Shown here piece after piece: positions 38,787 through 50,132 of a DNA stretch of 64,000 nt. Origin of the DNA: Pseudomonas entomophila L48 (GTDB taxonomy: Bacteria > Pseudomonadota > Gammaproteobacteria > Pseudomonadales > Pseudomonadaceae); NCBI RefSeq assembly GCF_000026105.1, contig NC_008027.1, positions 4,112,501-4,176,500 on the forward strand, given 5' to 3'. Under the pieces are notes generated by a model that saw nothing but the letters and a program-made list of their open reading frames with translations, was not told where the DNA came from and made no database searches. The stretch's first letter is position 1. Every line of letters begins with the position of its first letter. Made by a program: the position numbers and the translations under genes.

Positions 38787-40019
38787 ATGAACCTGGAAAC
38801 CTGTGACGCCAACATCGCCCGACTGATTTCCCGCGAACGCTTCCGCCAGGAAATCCATATCGAACTGATCGCCTCGGAGAATTACGTGAGCCGCGCGGTG
38901 CTGGAAGCCCAAGGCTCGGTGCTGACCAACAAATATGCCGAAGGCTACCCTGGCCGACGGTACTACGGCGGCTGCCAGGTGGTCGACGAAATCGAGTCGC
39001 TGGCCATCGAGCGTGCCTGCGCGCTGTTCGGCGCCGAATACGCCAACGTCCAACCCCATTCCGGCTCGCAGGCCAACCAGGCGGCGATGCTGGCACTGCT
39101 GCAACCGGGAGACACCCTGCTCGGCATGGCCCTGGCCGACGGCGGCCACCTCACCCACGGGGCCAAGGTGAACTTCTCCGGCAAGTGGTTCAACGCCGTG
39201 ACCTACGGCGTCAACCCCGAGAGCGAAACCCTCGACTACGAACAACTCGAGCGCCTCGCCCGCACGCACCGCCCGAAGTTGATCATCGCCGGGGCGTCGG
39301 CCTATGCGCGACCTATCGACTTTGCTCGGTTTCGCGCCCTGTGCGATGAAGTCGGTGCCTACCTGATGGTCGACATGGCTCACTACGCCGGCCTGATCGC
39401 TGCCGGGCTCTACCCGTCGCCAGTGCCCTACGCCGACATCGTCACTTCCACCACCCACAAGACCCTGCGTGGCCCGCGCGGCGGGTTGATCCTGGCCCGC
39501 CAGGAGCATGCCGCCGCGCTCGACAAGGCGATCTTCCCGATGTACCAGGGCGGCCCGTTGATGCATGCGATCGCTGCCAAGGCCGTGGCCTTCCACGAAG
39601 CCGACACGGAGGACTTCCGACGCTATCAGGCGCAAGTGATCGAGAATGCCAAGGGCATGGCCCAGGTGCTCACCGAACGTGGCCTGCGCATCGTCTCCGG
39701 CGGCACTGACTGCCACATGTTCCTGGTCGACCTGCAGCCCCTGGGGCTCAACGGCAAGGCCGCCGAAGCGCTGCTGGAAAGCGCGCGCATCACCCTCAAC
39801 AAGAACGCTATTCCCAATGACCCACAGGCCCCGACGATCACCAGCGGCATCCGCATCGGTACCCCGGCCATCACTACCCGTGGCATGGGGCTGGAGCAGG
39901 CCAGGTTACTCGCACAGCTGATCGCCGACCTGCTGCACGCGCCGGACGACACCGAAGTGCACAGCGAGGTGTGCCGCCAGGTGGACCGGCTGTGCGAGGC
40001 ATATCCCGTGTATCGCTGA
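38787..40019 (+). CDS. Serine hydroxymethyltransferase paralogue
   Basis: The 410-aa protein is started at [40 protein letters not shown]. All SHMT hallmarks are present: [49 protein letters not shown] and the PLP lysine K225 in [16 protein letters not shown] interconverts serine and glycine with tetrahydrofolate, and can also cleave other beta-hydroxy amino acids. It begins ten bases after the previous stop as the fifth gene of this operon. It is probably an additional copy specialised for the pathway; the housekeeping glyA genes of Pseudomonas lie elsewhere. Confidence 0.93.
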   Translation: MNLETCDANIARLISRERFRQEIHIELIASENYVSRAVLEAQGSVLTNKYAEGYPGRRYYGGCQVVDEIESLAIERACALFGAEYANVQPHSGSQANQAAMLALLQPGDTLLGMALADGGHLTHGAKVNFSGKWFNAVTYGVNPESETLDYEQLERLARTHRPKLIIAGASAYARPIDFARFRALCDEVGAYLMVDMAHYAGLIAAGLYPSPVPYADIVTSTTHKTLRGPRGGLILARQEHAAALDKAIFPMYQGGPLMHAIAAKAVAFHEADTEDFRRYQAQVIENAKGMAQVLTERGLRIVSGGTDCHMFLVDLQPLGLNGKAAEALLESARITLNKNAIPNDPQAPTITSGIRIGTPAITTRGMGLEQARLLAQLIADLLHAPDDTEVHSEVCRQVDRLCEAYPVYR

Positions 40020-40101
40020 AACCCGACGGCAGCCGACTCCGCACCATGGCTCAAACGGCCAGGGGTCGGTTGTATCGCTGGAGAGATATGAATGGAGCGG
40101 A

Positions 40102-40178
40102 TGGTGTCCCAGGCAGGATTTGAACCTGCAACCTTCCCCTTAGGAGGGGGATGCTCTATCCAATTGAGCTACTGAGAC
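40102..40178 (-). tRNA. tRNA-Arg (anticodon CCT)
   Basis: The 77-base gene has a perfect 7-bp acceptor stem (GTCTCAG / CTGGGAC), encoded CCA at 40104-40102 and anticodon loop CTCCTAA. Its 3' end faces the amino-acid catabolic operon. No integrase or repeated attachment site was seen nearby. Confidence 0.95.
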
Positions 40179-40252
40179 CCTGAAGCCGGCAACGAACGCT
40201 GCGCGGCAGAGACGGCGAGCATGTTAACCAGCATGTAGCCATTTGTCATGCC

Positions 40253-40876
40253 TCAATCGGGCAATTTGCACGTCGGATTATTCTCAGGTGATGGGCCAAG
40301 CGCGCCATGCTCACCCAGCAACCTCAGCAAGGCTTCGACTGCATTGGATAATGAAGTCGAATTGTCCAGCACATGGACTGAAGCATCATAAGCCTGCATA
40401 CCCGCGCTGCGCGCCAACCGCTGCTCGACTTCCTCGTGGCTTTCCCGGCCACGAGCCAGGAGTCGCTCACGCAGCACCTGCGGCGAAACAGCCAGCCCCA
40501 CCGCCAGCAAGTCGGGATAACGCTCACGTGCTCGCGCCAGATAACCTCGCGAGCCATTGACCAGCACCGACAGCCCCTGGTCAAGCCAGTCATCCACCTG
40601 GATCGGAATGCCATAGGAAAGCCCATTGGCCTGCCACGACAGGGCAAATTCACCGGACTGGCGCATCGTTTCAAAGCGCTCAGCGCTGACACCGACAGCG
40701 GCCTCACCTTTCGCCTCGGCCGAGCGGGTTATCACACGCCGGGCAATTTCAACACCTTGCGTAAGCAGTTGCTCGCGCGCGGCATCGATCAGGGAATCTT
40801 TCCCGGAGCCGGACGGTCCTATCAGGAAGATCAAACGCCCCCTTGAGGATGGCGTGCCGCTTGCGTCATATTGCAT
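40253..40876 (-). CDS. phnN: Ribose 1,5-bisphosphate phosphokinase PhnN
   Basis: The 207-aa P-loop kinase is started at the ATG at 40876 (MQYDASGTPSSRGRLIFLIGPSGSGKDSLIDAARE). The Walker A motif is GPSGSGKDS. RRVITRSAEAKGEAAVGVSAERFETMRQSGEFALSWQANGLSYGIP resembles the guanylate-kinase-like nucleotide region used by PhnN to make PRPP in phosphonate breakdown. It stands alone without other phn genes, so a salvage role is also possible. No strong Shine-Dalgarno is visible; a TTG at 40891 is an alternative start. Confidence 0.85.
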   Translation of the reverse strand: MQYDASGTPSSRGRLIFLIGPSGSGKDSLIDAAREQLLTQGVEIARRVITRSAEAKGEAAVGVSAERFETMRQSGEFALSWQANGLSYGIPIQVDDWLDQGLSVLVNGSRGYLARARERYPDLLAVGLAVSPQVLRERLLARGRESHEEVEQRLARSAGMQAYDASVHVLDNSTSLSNAVEALLRLLGEHGALGPSPENNPTCKLPD

Positions 40877-40993
40877 AGCCACTATGCTCAATGTGAGGGG
40901 AACCCGTGCATTCTAGGTTTTTTCCCTGACCTTTGTCGCCATTTACCAGATTTTGACGACAAAGGTCTGACACCTTGGCGATTCGATAAATGT

Positions 40994-41023
40994 GAAACTT
41001 TTCAAACCAGTGCTCATTTCTGA
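40994..41023 (+). promoter_or_regulatory. Weak candidate AlgU promoter of amrZ
   Basis: GAAACTT ... TCTGA resembles GAACTT-N16/17-TCTGA, but the spacer is about one base too long (18). AmrZ is AlgU-dependent in P. aeruginosa. The rest of 40877-41222 shows no gene. Confidence 0.3.
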
Positions 41024-41222
41024 TAATTGGTACTGGCAAAAAGCCTTTATCCGGATCACTATTTGTCACAGAATTGACGCCAAGGAAACGGCGACCATGA
41101 GGCAAGATGAAGACCCAAAATCACATCACGGTTGAACATTTTGTCGTCGCCGCGGTCGTACTTCCACCGTGCGGCCAATTTGAGAACCGCTTCCCCTGAA
41201 CCAGAACAACCGGTCAATTTAT

Positions 41223-41549
41223 ATGCGCCCAATGAAACAGGCTATCTATTCGAGCCGCACCGCTGACAAGTTCGTCGTCCGCCTGCCAGACGGTATGCGT
41301 GAGCGCATTGCCGAGGTAGCGCGCAACCACCACCGCAGCATGAACTCCGAAATCATCGCACGCCTGGAGCAGAGCCTTATCCAGGAAGGTGCGCTGGGTG
41401 ACGAGCTGAGCATGCGCCTGGACAGCCCAGAGCTCAGCCTGCACGAACGCGAACTGCTGCAGCGCTTCCGCCAGCTTTCTCACCGCCAGCAAAACGCGCT
41501 GGTCGCCCTCATCGCTCACGATGTGGAAATGGCCGCCGACGCGTCCTGA
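41223..41549 (+). CDS. amrZ: Ribbon-helix-helix regulator AmrZ
   Basis: The 108-aa protein starts [45 protein letters not shown]. Residues 12-60 form an Arc-like ribbon-helix-helix; the beta strand KFVVRLPDG contacts DNA. The C-terminal region [35 protein letters not shown] is the AmrZ tetramerisation part. In Pseudomonas AmrZ controls alginate, motility and c-di-GMP genes, often repressing fleQ, which ties it to the flagellar genes in this window. It is monocistronic with its own terminator. Confidence 0.93.
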   Translation: MRPMKQAIYSSRTADKFVVRLPDGMRERIAEVARNHHRSMNSEIIARLEQSLIQEGALGDELSMRLDSPELSLHERELLQRFRQLSHRQQNALVALIAHDVEMAADAS

Positions 41550-41567
41550 TAGCGATCTTCCAGCCGC

Positions 41568-41605
41568 ACACAAAAAAGCCAGCGCAAGCTGGCTTTTTTG
41601 TGTGC
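41568..41605 (+). terminator. Terminator after amrZ
   Basis: ACACAAAAAAGCCAGC / GCTGGCTTTTTTGTGT is a perfect hairpin with A- and T-runs in the arms. It can work on both strands. Confidence 0.9.
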
Positions 41606-41640
41606 GGAACAATCCATGCCCCATTGATTTGACGCGGCCT

Positions 41641-41727
41641 CTGTAGGAGCGGCTTCAGCCGCGATCACCCGCAAAGCGGGTGCCACACACCGCAGTGTCC
41701 GCATCGCGGCTAAAGCCGCTCCTACAG
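41641..41727. repeat. Inverted pair of REP palindromes; supplies the stop codon of mgtE
   Basis: Arms CTGTAGGAGCGGCTTCAGCC and GGCTAAAGCCGCTCCTACAG enclose a CACCCGCTTTGCGGGTG-type hairpin. The right arm reads CTGTAG on the minus strand and provides the mgtE stop. Confidence 0.9.
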
Positions 41728-43164
41728 CAGGAACAGCGTCGCCAGACCCAGGAAGATGAAGAACCCGCCACTGTCGGTCACAGCGGTGATCATCACGCTG
41801 GAGCCCATGGCCGGATCGCGCCCCAGGCGCGCCAGGGTCATCGGGATCAGCACCCCCATCAAGGCGGCCAGGAGCAAGTTCAAGGTCATCGCCCCCGTCA
41901 TCACCAGGCCCAGTGACCAACTGCCGTACAGCCAGAACGCCACGACACCGATCACCCCGCCCCAGATCAGGCCATTGAGCAGCGAAACCGCCAGCTCCTT
42001 GCGCATCAGCCGGCTGGTGTTGCCCGGCGAAACCTGGTCGAGCGCCATCGCGCGCACGATCATGGTGATGGTCTGGTTACCCGAGTTACCGCCGATACCG
42101 GCAACGATCGGCATCAACGCCGCCAGCGCCACGAGCTTTTCGATCGAGCCTTCGAACAACCCGATCACCCGCGATGCCACGAATGCCGTGATCAGGTTGA
42201 TGGCCAGCCAGGCCCAGCGGTTGCGCAGCGAACGCCAGACGGACGCGAAGATGTCTTCCTCCTCACGCAGACCGGCCATGTTGAGTACTTCGCTCTCGCC
42301 CTCTTCACGAATCAGGTCGACCATCTCATCGATGGTCAGACGGCCGATCAGCCGCTCGCCTTTATCCACCACCGGCGCGGAAACCAGGTCATAACGTTCG
42401 AAAGCCAGGGCGGCGTCATAGGCATCTTCCTCGGGATGGAAGACCACAGGGTCATTGGCCATGACCTCCGCGACCTTCTTTTCCGGGTCGTTGACCAATA
42501 GCCGCTTGATCGGCAGGACGCCCTTGAGCTTACCGTCGTAATCCACCACGAACAGTTTGTCGGTGTGCCCCGGCAGCTCCTTGAGCCGACGCAGGTAGCG
42601 CAGCACCACTTCAAGGCTGACGTCTTCGCGGATGGTGACCATCTCGAAGTCCATCAACGCACCGACCTGCTCCTCGTCGTAGCTCAGGGCCGAACGTACG
42701 CGTTCGCGCTGCTGGGCATCGAGGCTTTCCATCAGCTCATGAACGACGTCACGTGGCAGCTCGGGCGCCAGGTCGGCCAGTTCATCGGCGTCCATCTCCT
42801 TGGCGGCGGCCAGCAGTTCGTGATCGTCCATGTCGGCGATCAGGGTCTGGCGGACGGCGTCGGAAACTTCGAGGAGGATGTCGCCGTCACGGTCGGAGCG
42901 CACCAACTGCCAGACCGTCAGGCGATCTTCCAGCGGCAGCGCTTCGAGAATGTAGGCAATGTCGGCGGGGTGCAGGTCATCGAGCTTGCGCTGCAGTTCG
43001 ACGAGGTTCTGGCGGTGGACGAGATTTTCCACCAGGTCGTGGTGGTGACCTTCCTGACGGTGCGTCAGGTCCTCGACCACCCGCTGGCGCTGCAGCAGTT
43101 CGATCACCTGGGCCAGGCGATCCTGCAGGCTCTCTTGGGCTTTCTTTACTTCGACTTCGGTCAT
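41722..43164 (-). CDS. mgtE: Magnesium transporter MgtE
   Basis: The 480-aa protein is started at MTEVEVKKAQESLQDRLAQ; more upstream frame is not coding. The cytosolic N-domain (LDDLHPADIAYILEALPLEDRLTVWQLV) and a CBS pair (about residues 190-315, VTIREDVSLEVVLRYLR and PVVDKGERLIGRLTIDEMVDLI) gate the channel. The C-terminal domain has five membrane helices with the MgtE signature PIVAGIGGNSGNQTITMIVRA. The protein ends ATLFLL, with the stop codon lying inside a REP element. Confidence 0.96.
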   Translation of the reverse strand: MTEVEVKKAQESLQDRLAQVIELLQRQRVVEDLTHRQEGHHHDLVENLVHRQNLVELQRKLDDLHPADIAYILEALPLEDRLTVWQLVRSDRDGDILLEVSDAVRQTLIADMDDHELLAAAKEMDADELADLAPELPRDVVHELMESLDAQQRERVRSALSYDEEQVGALMDFEMVTIREDVSLEVVLRYLRRLKELPGHTDKLFVVDYDGKLKGVLPIKRLLVNDPEKKVAEVMANDPVVFHPEEDAYDAALAFERYDLVSAPVVDKGERLIGRLTIDEMVDLIREEGESEVLNMAGLREEEDIFASVWRSLRNRWAWLAINLITAFVASRVIGLFEGSIEKLVALAALMPIVAGIGGNSGNQTITMIVRAMALDQVSPGNTSRLMRKELAVSLLNGLIWGGVIGVVAFWLYGSWSLGLVMTGAMTLNLLLAALMGVLIPMTLARLGRDPAMGSSVMITAVTDSGGFFIFLGLATLFLL

Positions 43165-43469
43165 AGGCGAACTCCACTCCCAGCAGCGGAGCACGCCGGG
43201 AGAATCAATCGGTCAGATCTTTCTGTATGAATCGTGTTAGCGAGTAACTACTGGGTAAGTCCATGGTGGGATTCCACAAGCCCCGGCGGGGCTGACGGGC
43301 GCAATCATACACTGTGTAAGCTGTCGGATCGCTTAAAATTTTGGCCAGAACAATCGTTTGCGAGCCAAAGCTGTGACAACGCTCGAAGCCAACAGTGCGA
43401 CGGTGGGGCGGGCGGAAAAAGCACATTGCTTTCAGGGCCGCCTAAAGACTTGGCGACCCACCTCGAACC

Positions 43470-43555
43470 GTAGGAGCCAGCCTTGCTGGCGAACCAGGCG
43501 ACGCGAAGGATGGCACCGGCTGCGCCGGTGTTCGCCGGCAAGGCCGGCTCCTACA
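43470..43555. repeat. REP pair of the second type
   Basis: GTAGGAGCCAGCCTTGCTGG is mirrored by CCGGCAAGGCCGGCTCCTAC with an inner CACCGGC/GCCGGTG hairpin. It lies in the 490-base spacer between mgtE and the tRNA array, where no gene is visible. Confidence 0.85.
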
Positions 43556-43620
43556 CGGGCCGCGAGCCCCTACAGAAAAGCGTAGATGCACATCAGCGAC
43601 AATTCAGTGCGCCAGAAAAA

Positions 43621-43649
43621 CAAAAAGCCCGCTCAAATGAGCGGGCTTC
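43621..43649 (-). terminator. Terminator of the tRNA-Arg array
   Basis: AAGCCCGCTCA / TGAGCGGGCTT hairpin followed on the minus strand by a U-rich tract, nine bases after the last tRNA-Arg. Confidence 0.88.
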
Positions 43650-43657
43650 TTGATGTA

Positions 43658-43734
43658 TGGCGGACTCAGGAGGATTCGAACCTCCGACCGCTCGGTTCGT
43701 AGCCGAGTACTCTATCCAGCTGAGCTATGAGTCC
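43658..43734 (-). tRNA. tRNA-Arg (ACG), copy 4 in transcription order
   Basis: 77 bases, acceptor GGACTCA/TGAGTCC, anticodon loop CTACGAA (ACG), CCA encoded. Identical to the three neighbouring copies. Confidence 0.97.
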
Positions 43735-43803
43735 GTGGGGTAGTTTTAGACCAGATTACCACTGGTGGTTGAAACAGCCTTGCAAGCAAAGCCACTTCAA
43801 AAG

Positions 43804-43880
43804 TGGCGGACTCAGGAGGATTCGAACCTCCGACCGCTCGGTTCGTAGCCGAGTACTCTATCCAGCTGAGCTATGAGTCC
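43804..43880 (-). tRNA. tRNA-Arg (ACG), copy 3 in transcription order
   Basis: Same 77-base sequence as the other copies; the repeat unit including spacer is 146-147 bases. Confidence 0.97.
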
Positions 43881-43950
43881 GTGGGGTAGTTTTAGACCAG
43901 ATTACCACTGGTGGGTTGAAGCAGCCTTGCAAGCAAAGCCATTTCAAAAA

Positions 43951-44027
43951 TGGCGGACTCAGGAGGATTCGAACCTCCGACCGCTCGGTTCGTAGCCGAG
44001 TACTCTATCCAGCTGAGCTATGAGTCC
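43951..44027 (-). tRNA. tRNA-Arg (ACG), copy 2 in transcription order
   Basis: Same 77-base sequence, ACG anticodon, CCA encoded. Confidence 0.97.
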
Positions 44028-44097
44028 GTGGGGTAGTTTTAGACCAGGTTACCACTGGTTGATTGAAGCAGCCTTGTAAGCAAAGCCACTTCAAAAG

Positions 44098-44174
44098 TGG
44101 CGGACTCAGGAGGATTCGAACCTCCGACCGCTCGGTTCGTAGCCGAGTACTCTATCCAGCTGAGCTATGAGTCC
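44098..44174 (-). tRNA. tRNA-Arg (ACG), copy 1 in transcription order
   Basis: Same 77-base sequence; follows tRNA-Ser after a 66-base spacer unlike the spacers inside the array. Confidence 0.97.
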
Positions 44175-44240
44175 GTGTCTTGCTGCGCATTTCAGGTCGC
44201 CTAAACATTTACATCCGCTTAAAGCGCCCTGAGCGAATAA

Positions 44241-44331
44241 TGGCGGTGAAGGGGGGATTCGAACCCCCGATACCCTTATGAGGTATACTCCCTTAGCAGG
44301 GGAGCGCCTTCGGCCACTCGGCCACCTCACC
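44241..44331 (-). tRNA. tRNA-Ser (GCT)
   Basis: A 91-base class II tRNA with a long variable arm, acceptor GGTGAGG with CCTTCACC, anticodon loop CTGCTAA (GCT) and encoded CCA. It is first in the tRNA-Ser/tRNA-Arg operon. Confidence 0.97.
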
Positions 44332-44403
44332 GCAACACGAGGCGAATATTAAACACACCCTTCCTCGTTTGCAACCCTTTTTTTGAAAAAAACTTCAAAA
44401 AAA

Positions 44404-44592
44404 TTAAAGGCTTGGCTCCTCGTCCTTCTCTTTCTTGATCCGCAGGTAGATTTCCTCGCGGTGAACAGCCACTTCTTTAGGCGCGCTAACGCCAATACGC
44501 ACCTGGTTGCCTTTGACACCCAGGACCGTCACGGTGATCTCACCGTCACCAATGATCAGGCTCTCGGCGCACCGACGAGTCAGAATCAGCAT
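44404..44592 (-). CDS. csrA: Post-transcriptional regulator CsrA/RsmA
   Basis: The 62-aa RNA-binding protein [55 protein letters not shown] is a full-length CsrA with the RNA-contact residues L4, R6/R7 and the VHREEIY strand. It binds GGA-containing leaders and affects motility, biofilm and secondary metabolism. It lies between lysC and tRNA-Ser, the standard Pseudomonas rsmA position. Confidence 0.97.
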   Translation of the reverse strand: MLILTRRCAESLIIGDGEITVTVLGVKGNQVRIGVSAPKEVAVHREEIYLRIKKEKDEEPSL

Positions 44593-44726
44593 AGTTTTCT
44601 CCTCACTTGAATCTTCAGGGACAACAGTCTTTGTTAACGGGGCCTGGCCGGGGACGACGGCATGAGGCCCAGGACAACTGCCAGCGGTGCCTGGACAGGG
44701 ACACCACCAGCGGGCAGAAACGCGAA

Positions 44727-44751
44727 GGGCGCGGCAAGCCGCGCCCCTCCA
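44727..44751 (-). terminator. Hairpin after lysC
   Basis: AGGGCGCGG / CCGCGCCCT stem with a four-base loop, nine bases after the lysC stop. No long U-tract, so partial read-through into csrA is possible. Confidence 0.6.
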
Positions 44752-44760
44752 GGCAGCGCC

Positions 44761-45996
44761 TTACTCGCCCTGTCGGGCAGGAGCATCGAGTTCGAACGCG
44801 GTGTGCAGCGCACGAACGGCCAGCTCCAGGTACTTCTCTTCGATCACCACCGAGACCTTGATCTCGGAGGTGGAGATCATCTGGATGTTGATGCTCTCCT
44901 TGGCCAGGGCCTCGAACATGCGGCTGGCGACACCTGCGTGGGAGCGCATGCCGACACCGACGATCGACACCTTGGCAATCTTGGTGTCGCCGATCACTTC
45001 ACGCGCGCCGATTTCACGGGCGGTGTTTTCCAAAACGGCCAGCGCCTTCTCGTACTCGTTGCGGTGTACGGTGAAGGTGAAGTCGGTGGTGTTATCGTGC
45101 GAGACGTTCTGCACGATCATGTCCACTTCGATGTTCGCGGCGCTGATCGGGCCGAGGATCTTGAAGGCGACGCCTGGGGTGTCCGGGACGCCACGAATGG
45201 TCAGCTTGGCTTCATCACGGTTGAAGGCGATACCGGAAATGATCGGCTGTTCCATGGATTCCTCTTCATCGATGGTAATGAGGGTACCCGGACCCTCCTT
45301 GAAGCTGTGCAGCACGCGCAGCGGGACGTTGTACTTGCCGGCGAACTCCACCGAGCGGATCTGCAGCACCTTGGAGCCAAGGCTGGCCATTTCCAGCATC
45401 TCCTCGAAGGTGATCTTCTCCAGGCGCTGGGCCTGGGGCACGACACGCGGGTCGGTGGTGTAGACGCCATCGACATCGGTGTAGATCTGGCATTCGTCGG
45501 CCTTCAAGGCCGCCGCCAGCGCCACGCCAGTGGTGTCGGAACCGCCACGGCCGAGGGTGGTGATGTTGCCGTGCTCGTCGACGCCCTGGAAACCGGCGAC
45601 CACCACGACACGCCCGGCCTTGAGGTCGGCGCGGATCTTCTGGTCGTCGATCTGCAGGATGCGCGCCTTGTTGTGCGCGCTGTCGGTGAGAATACGCACC
45701 TGGTTGCCGGTGTAGGACACCGCCGGCACGCCGCGCTTCATCAGGGCCATCGACAATAGGGCGATGGTGACCTGCTCGCCGGTCGAGACAATCACGTCCA
45801 GCTCGCGTGGTTCCGGCTGATCGGTGATCTGCTTGGCCAGGTCGATCAGGCGATTGGTTTCCCCGCTCATGGCCGACAGCACAACCACCAGGTCGGTGCC
45901 TTGCTCACGGAATTTCTTGACCTTGTCGGCAACCTGCTCGATCCGCTCGATGGAACCGACAGAGGTACCGCCAAATTTCTGTACGATCAACGCCAT
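44761..45996 (-). CDS. lysC: Aspartate kinase
   Basis: The 411-aa aspartokinase starts MALIVQKFGGTSVGSIERIEQVADKV (KFGGTSV is the substrate/ATP site). The kinase domain runs to about residue 235, and two ACT domains follow (LTIRGVPDTPGVAFKILGPISAANIEVDMI and VSIVGVGMRSHAGVASRMFEALAKESINIQMISTSEIKVSVVI). It makes aspartyl phosphate for Lys, Met and Thr synthesis. An in-frame ATG at 45255 (M248, MEQPIISG) with AGGA close upstream could start a separate regulatory beta subunit, as known for this enzyme class. Confidence 0.97.
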   Translation of the reverse strand: MALIVQKFGGTSVGSIERIEQVADKVKKFREQGTDLVVVLSAMSGETNRLIDLAKQITDQPEPRELDVIVSTGEQVTIALLSMALMKRGVPAVSYTGNQVRILTDSAHNKARILQIDDQKIRADLKAGRVVVVAGFQGVDEHGNITTLGRGGSDTTGVALAAALKADECQIYTDVDGVYTTDPRVVPQAQRLEKITFEEMLEMASLGSKVLQIRSVEFAGKYNVPLRVLHSFKEGPGTLITIDEEESMEQPIISGIAFNRDEAKLTIRGVPDTPGVAFKILGPISAANIEVDMIVQNVSHDNTTDFTFTVHRNEYEKALAVLENTAREIGAREVIGDTKIAKVSIVGVGMRSHAGVASRMFEALAKESINIQMISTSEIKVSVVIEEKYLELAVRALHTAFELDAPARQGE

Positions 45997-46040
45997 TTCA
46001 AAGGTGCCTCAGCCCTCAAGGGCCCCAAAAAACAATCCAA

Positions 46041-46079
46041 CATGAAGAGGCCGGTGACTAGACCACCGGCCCCTTCATC
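46041..46079 (-). terminator. Terminator after alaS
   Basis: GAAGGGGCCGGTGG / CCACCGGCC...TTC-type hairpin on the minus strand, just past the alaS stop. A T-run follows about 12 bases later. Confidence 0.6.
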
Positions 46080-48704
<2,625 letters not shown>

Positions 48705-49017
48705 AGGTTCTTCCACGGAAACGGCGGCCACACGTCGAATCGACGAAACGACGGCAAAGGGCCGCATTATATCGGTCCTGCAGTCTCGGTGCAGTGTGTT
48801 TATGCGATAGAAACCGTCGATTGGACGGTTTGCAGGGCTAAAGCAATAGAAAACGGCATGACCGCGATGCTATCGCCAGCGTTTCGCTACTGGCAAGCCA
48901 ATTACGGCGCAGGTGGGAGGAAAATGGAATGGAGGGTGGATGAAAAGAGTTTCATCCGTGAAGGGATCCAAAACCGAGCCATTCCACCGGGCTTTGTACA
49001 AACCTCTGGGGCGGCCT

Positions 49018-49104
49018 CTGTAGGAGCGGCTTTAGCCGCGATCACCCGCGAAGCGGGTGCCTGGCACCGCGTCGCCTGCATCGTGGCTGAAGCCGCTCCT
49101 ACAC
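49018..49104. repeat. Inverted pair of REP palindromes
   Basis: CTGTAGGAGCGGCTTTAGCC and GGCTGAAGCCGCTCCTACA arms with a CCGCGAAGCGGG hairpin between. It ends 11 bases from the astE stop. The remainder of 48705-49114 shows no gene. Confidence 0.9.
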
Positions 49105-49114
49105 AAGGTTGGTG

Positions 49115-50122
49115 TCAGGCCAGGCGCTGGCCCGAGTCCGGCACAATCAGGATGCCGGCACGCAGCCCGTTCTTCACCTTGGGGTTGGGGAAGATGATCC
49201 GCGCGCCCTCCTCTTCGACGACCCAGCGCATCTCGGCCAGGTCCTCGGCCAGCAAGTAGCCCTTGCTCAGCTCGGAGAAGTTCTCGATGTCTGCCGGCAG
49301 GTGCAGGTGGAAGCTGTCGCTGTGCTTGATGATTTCGCGCGCGACGCTGAACAGTTGCAGGCCATCCAGGGTTTCTTCACTCGCAGGCTCCGAACCTTCG
49401 ATGATCTGGACCAGGCGGGCTTTCAGACGGCTCAGGTTGACCTGCTGGTTCTGGCCGAACGGACGGGCCTTGCCTAGCTCCAGGGTGAAGGCTTCGGCAT
49501 CCAGCTGCTCGTAGGTGAACGCACTGAAGGTGATCGACGACTTGCTCTGCAGCAACACCGCCTCCATTCCGGCCGCAGCCAGTCGCGCCAACTCACGGCG
49601 TGAGTGCTTGCGACCGTCCTTGTACGGATAAAGCGCGAACTGCTCGATCTTGGACCCGCGAATGGCGGTATGCAGGTCGTAATGCAGGCGAGTGCGCTCA
49701 GGCTTGCTGAAGAATACCCGGGCGAACTGCTCGAGCTCCGCGGCACGCAGTGCCTCGAAGCCACTGGAGAGTTCGTGGCGACCATTGAACAGGCGGTTGA
49801 TGTCCTGCTCGATGAAGCGCTCGCCCTTGCGAATCGCCGCCGGGTTGCCGAACAGGAACAGTACCCGCGCACGGGGCTTTATCTCGCCGTTGGCGATACC
49901 GTGCAGCAACAACTCGAGCAACTCGATCGGCGCTGTCTCGTTGCCATGGATACCTGCCGACAGCAGCAGGTCGAGCCCGCAATCCTCGCCTTCGGGCGGG
50001 CGCACTTCCAGCGCGCCCTCCCCCAGCCAGCGCAGACGCACGCCCCTGGTGGTCACTTGGGTCTTCTCGGCCGGTTCGTGACCGGTCAGGGTCAGCTCAA
50101 GCAGTTTGCCAAGGGCAAGCAT
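49115..50122 (-). CDS. astE: Succinylglutamate desuccinylase AstE
   Basis: The 335-aa zinc hydrolase (M14 family) cleaves N-succinylglutamate to glutamate and succinate, the last step of arginine succinyltransferase catabolism. It is started at [22 protein letters not shown]. Zinc ligands lie in [21 protein letters not shown] and [13 protein letters not shown]. It closes the aruCFGDB operon, ten bases after the small His-tailed gene. Confidence 0.95.
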   Translation of the reverse strand: MLALGKLLELTLTGHEPAEKTQVTTRGVRLRWLGEGALEVRPPEGEDCGLDLLLSAGIHGNETAPIELLELLLHGIANGEIKPRARVLFLFGNPAAIRKGERFIEQDINRLFNGRHELSSGFEALRAAELEQFARVFFSKPERTRLHYDLHTAIRGSKIEQFALYPYKDGRKHSRRELARLAAAGMEAVLLQSKSSITFSAFTYEQLDAEAFTLELGKARPFGQNQQVNLSRLKARLVQIIEGSEPASEETLDGLQLFSVAREIIKHSDSFHLHLPADIENFSELSKGYLLAEDLAEMRWVVEEEGARIIFPNPKVKNGLRAGILIVPDSGQRLA

Positions 50123-50132
50123 AGGCGCTTCC

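Noticed and set aside
40102..40178. tRNA-Arg(CCT) as attachment site of an integrated island covering the catabolic operon
   Set aside because: The tRNA 3' end does face the operon, but no integrase and no second copy of the tRNA end was found near 32 kb or elsewhere.
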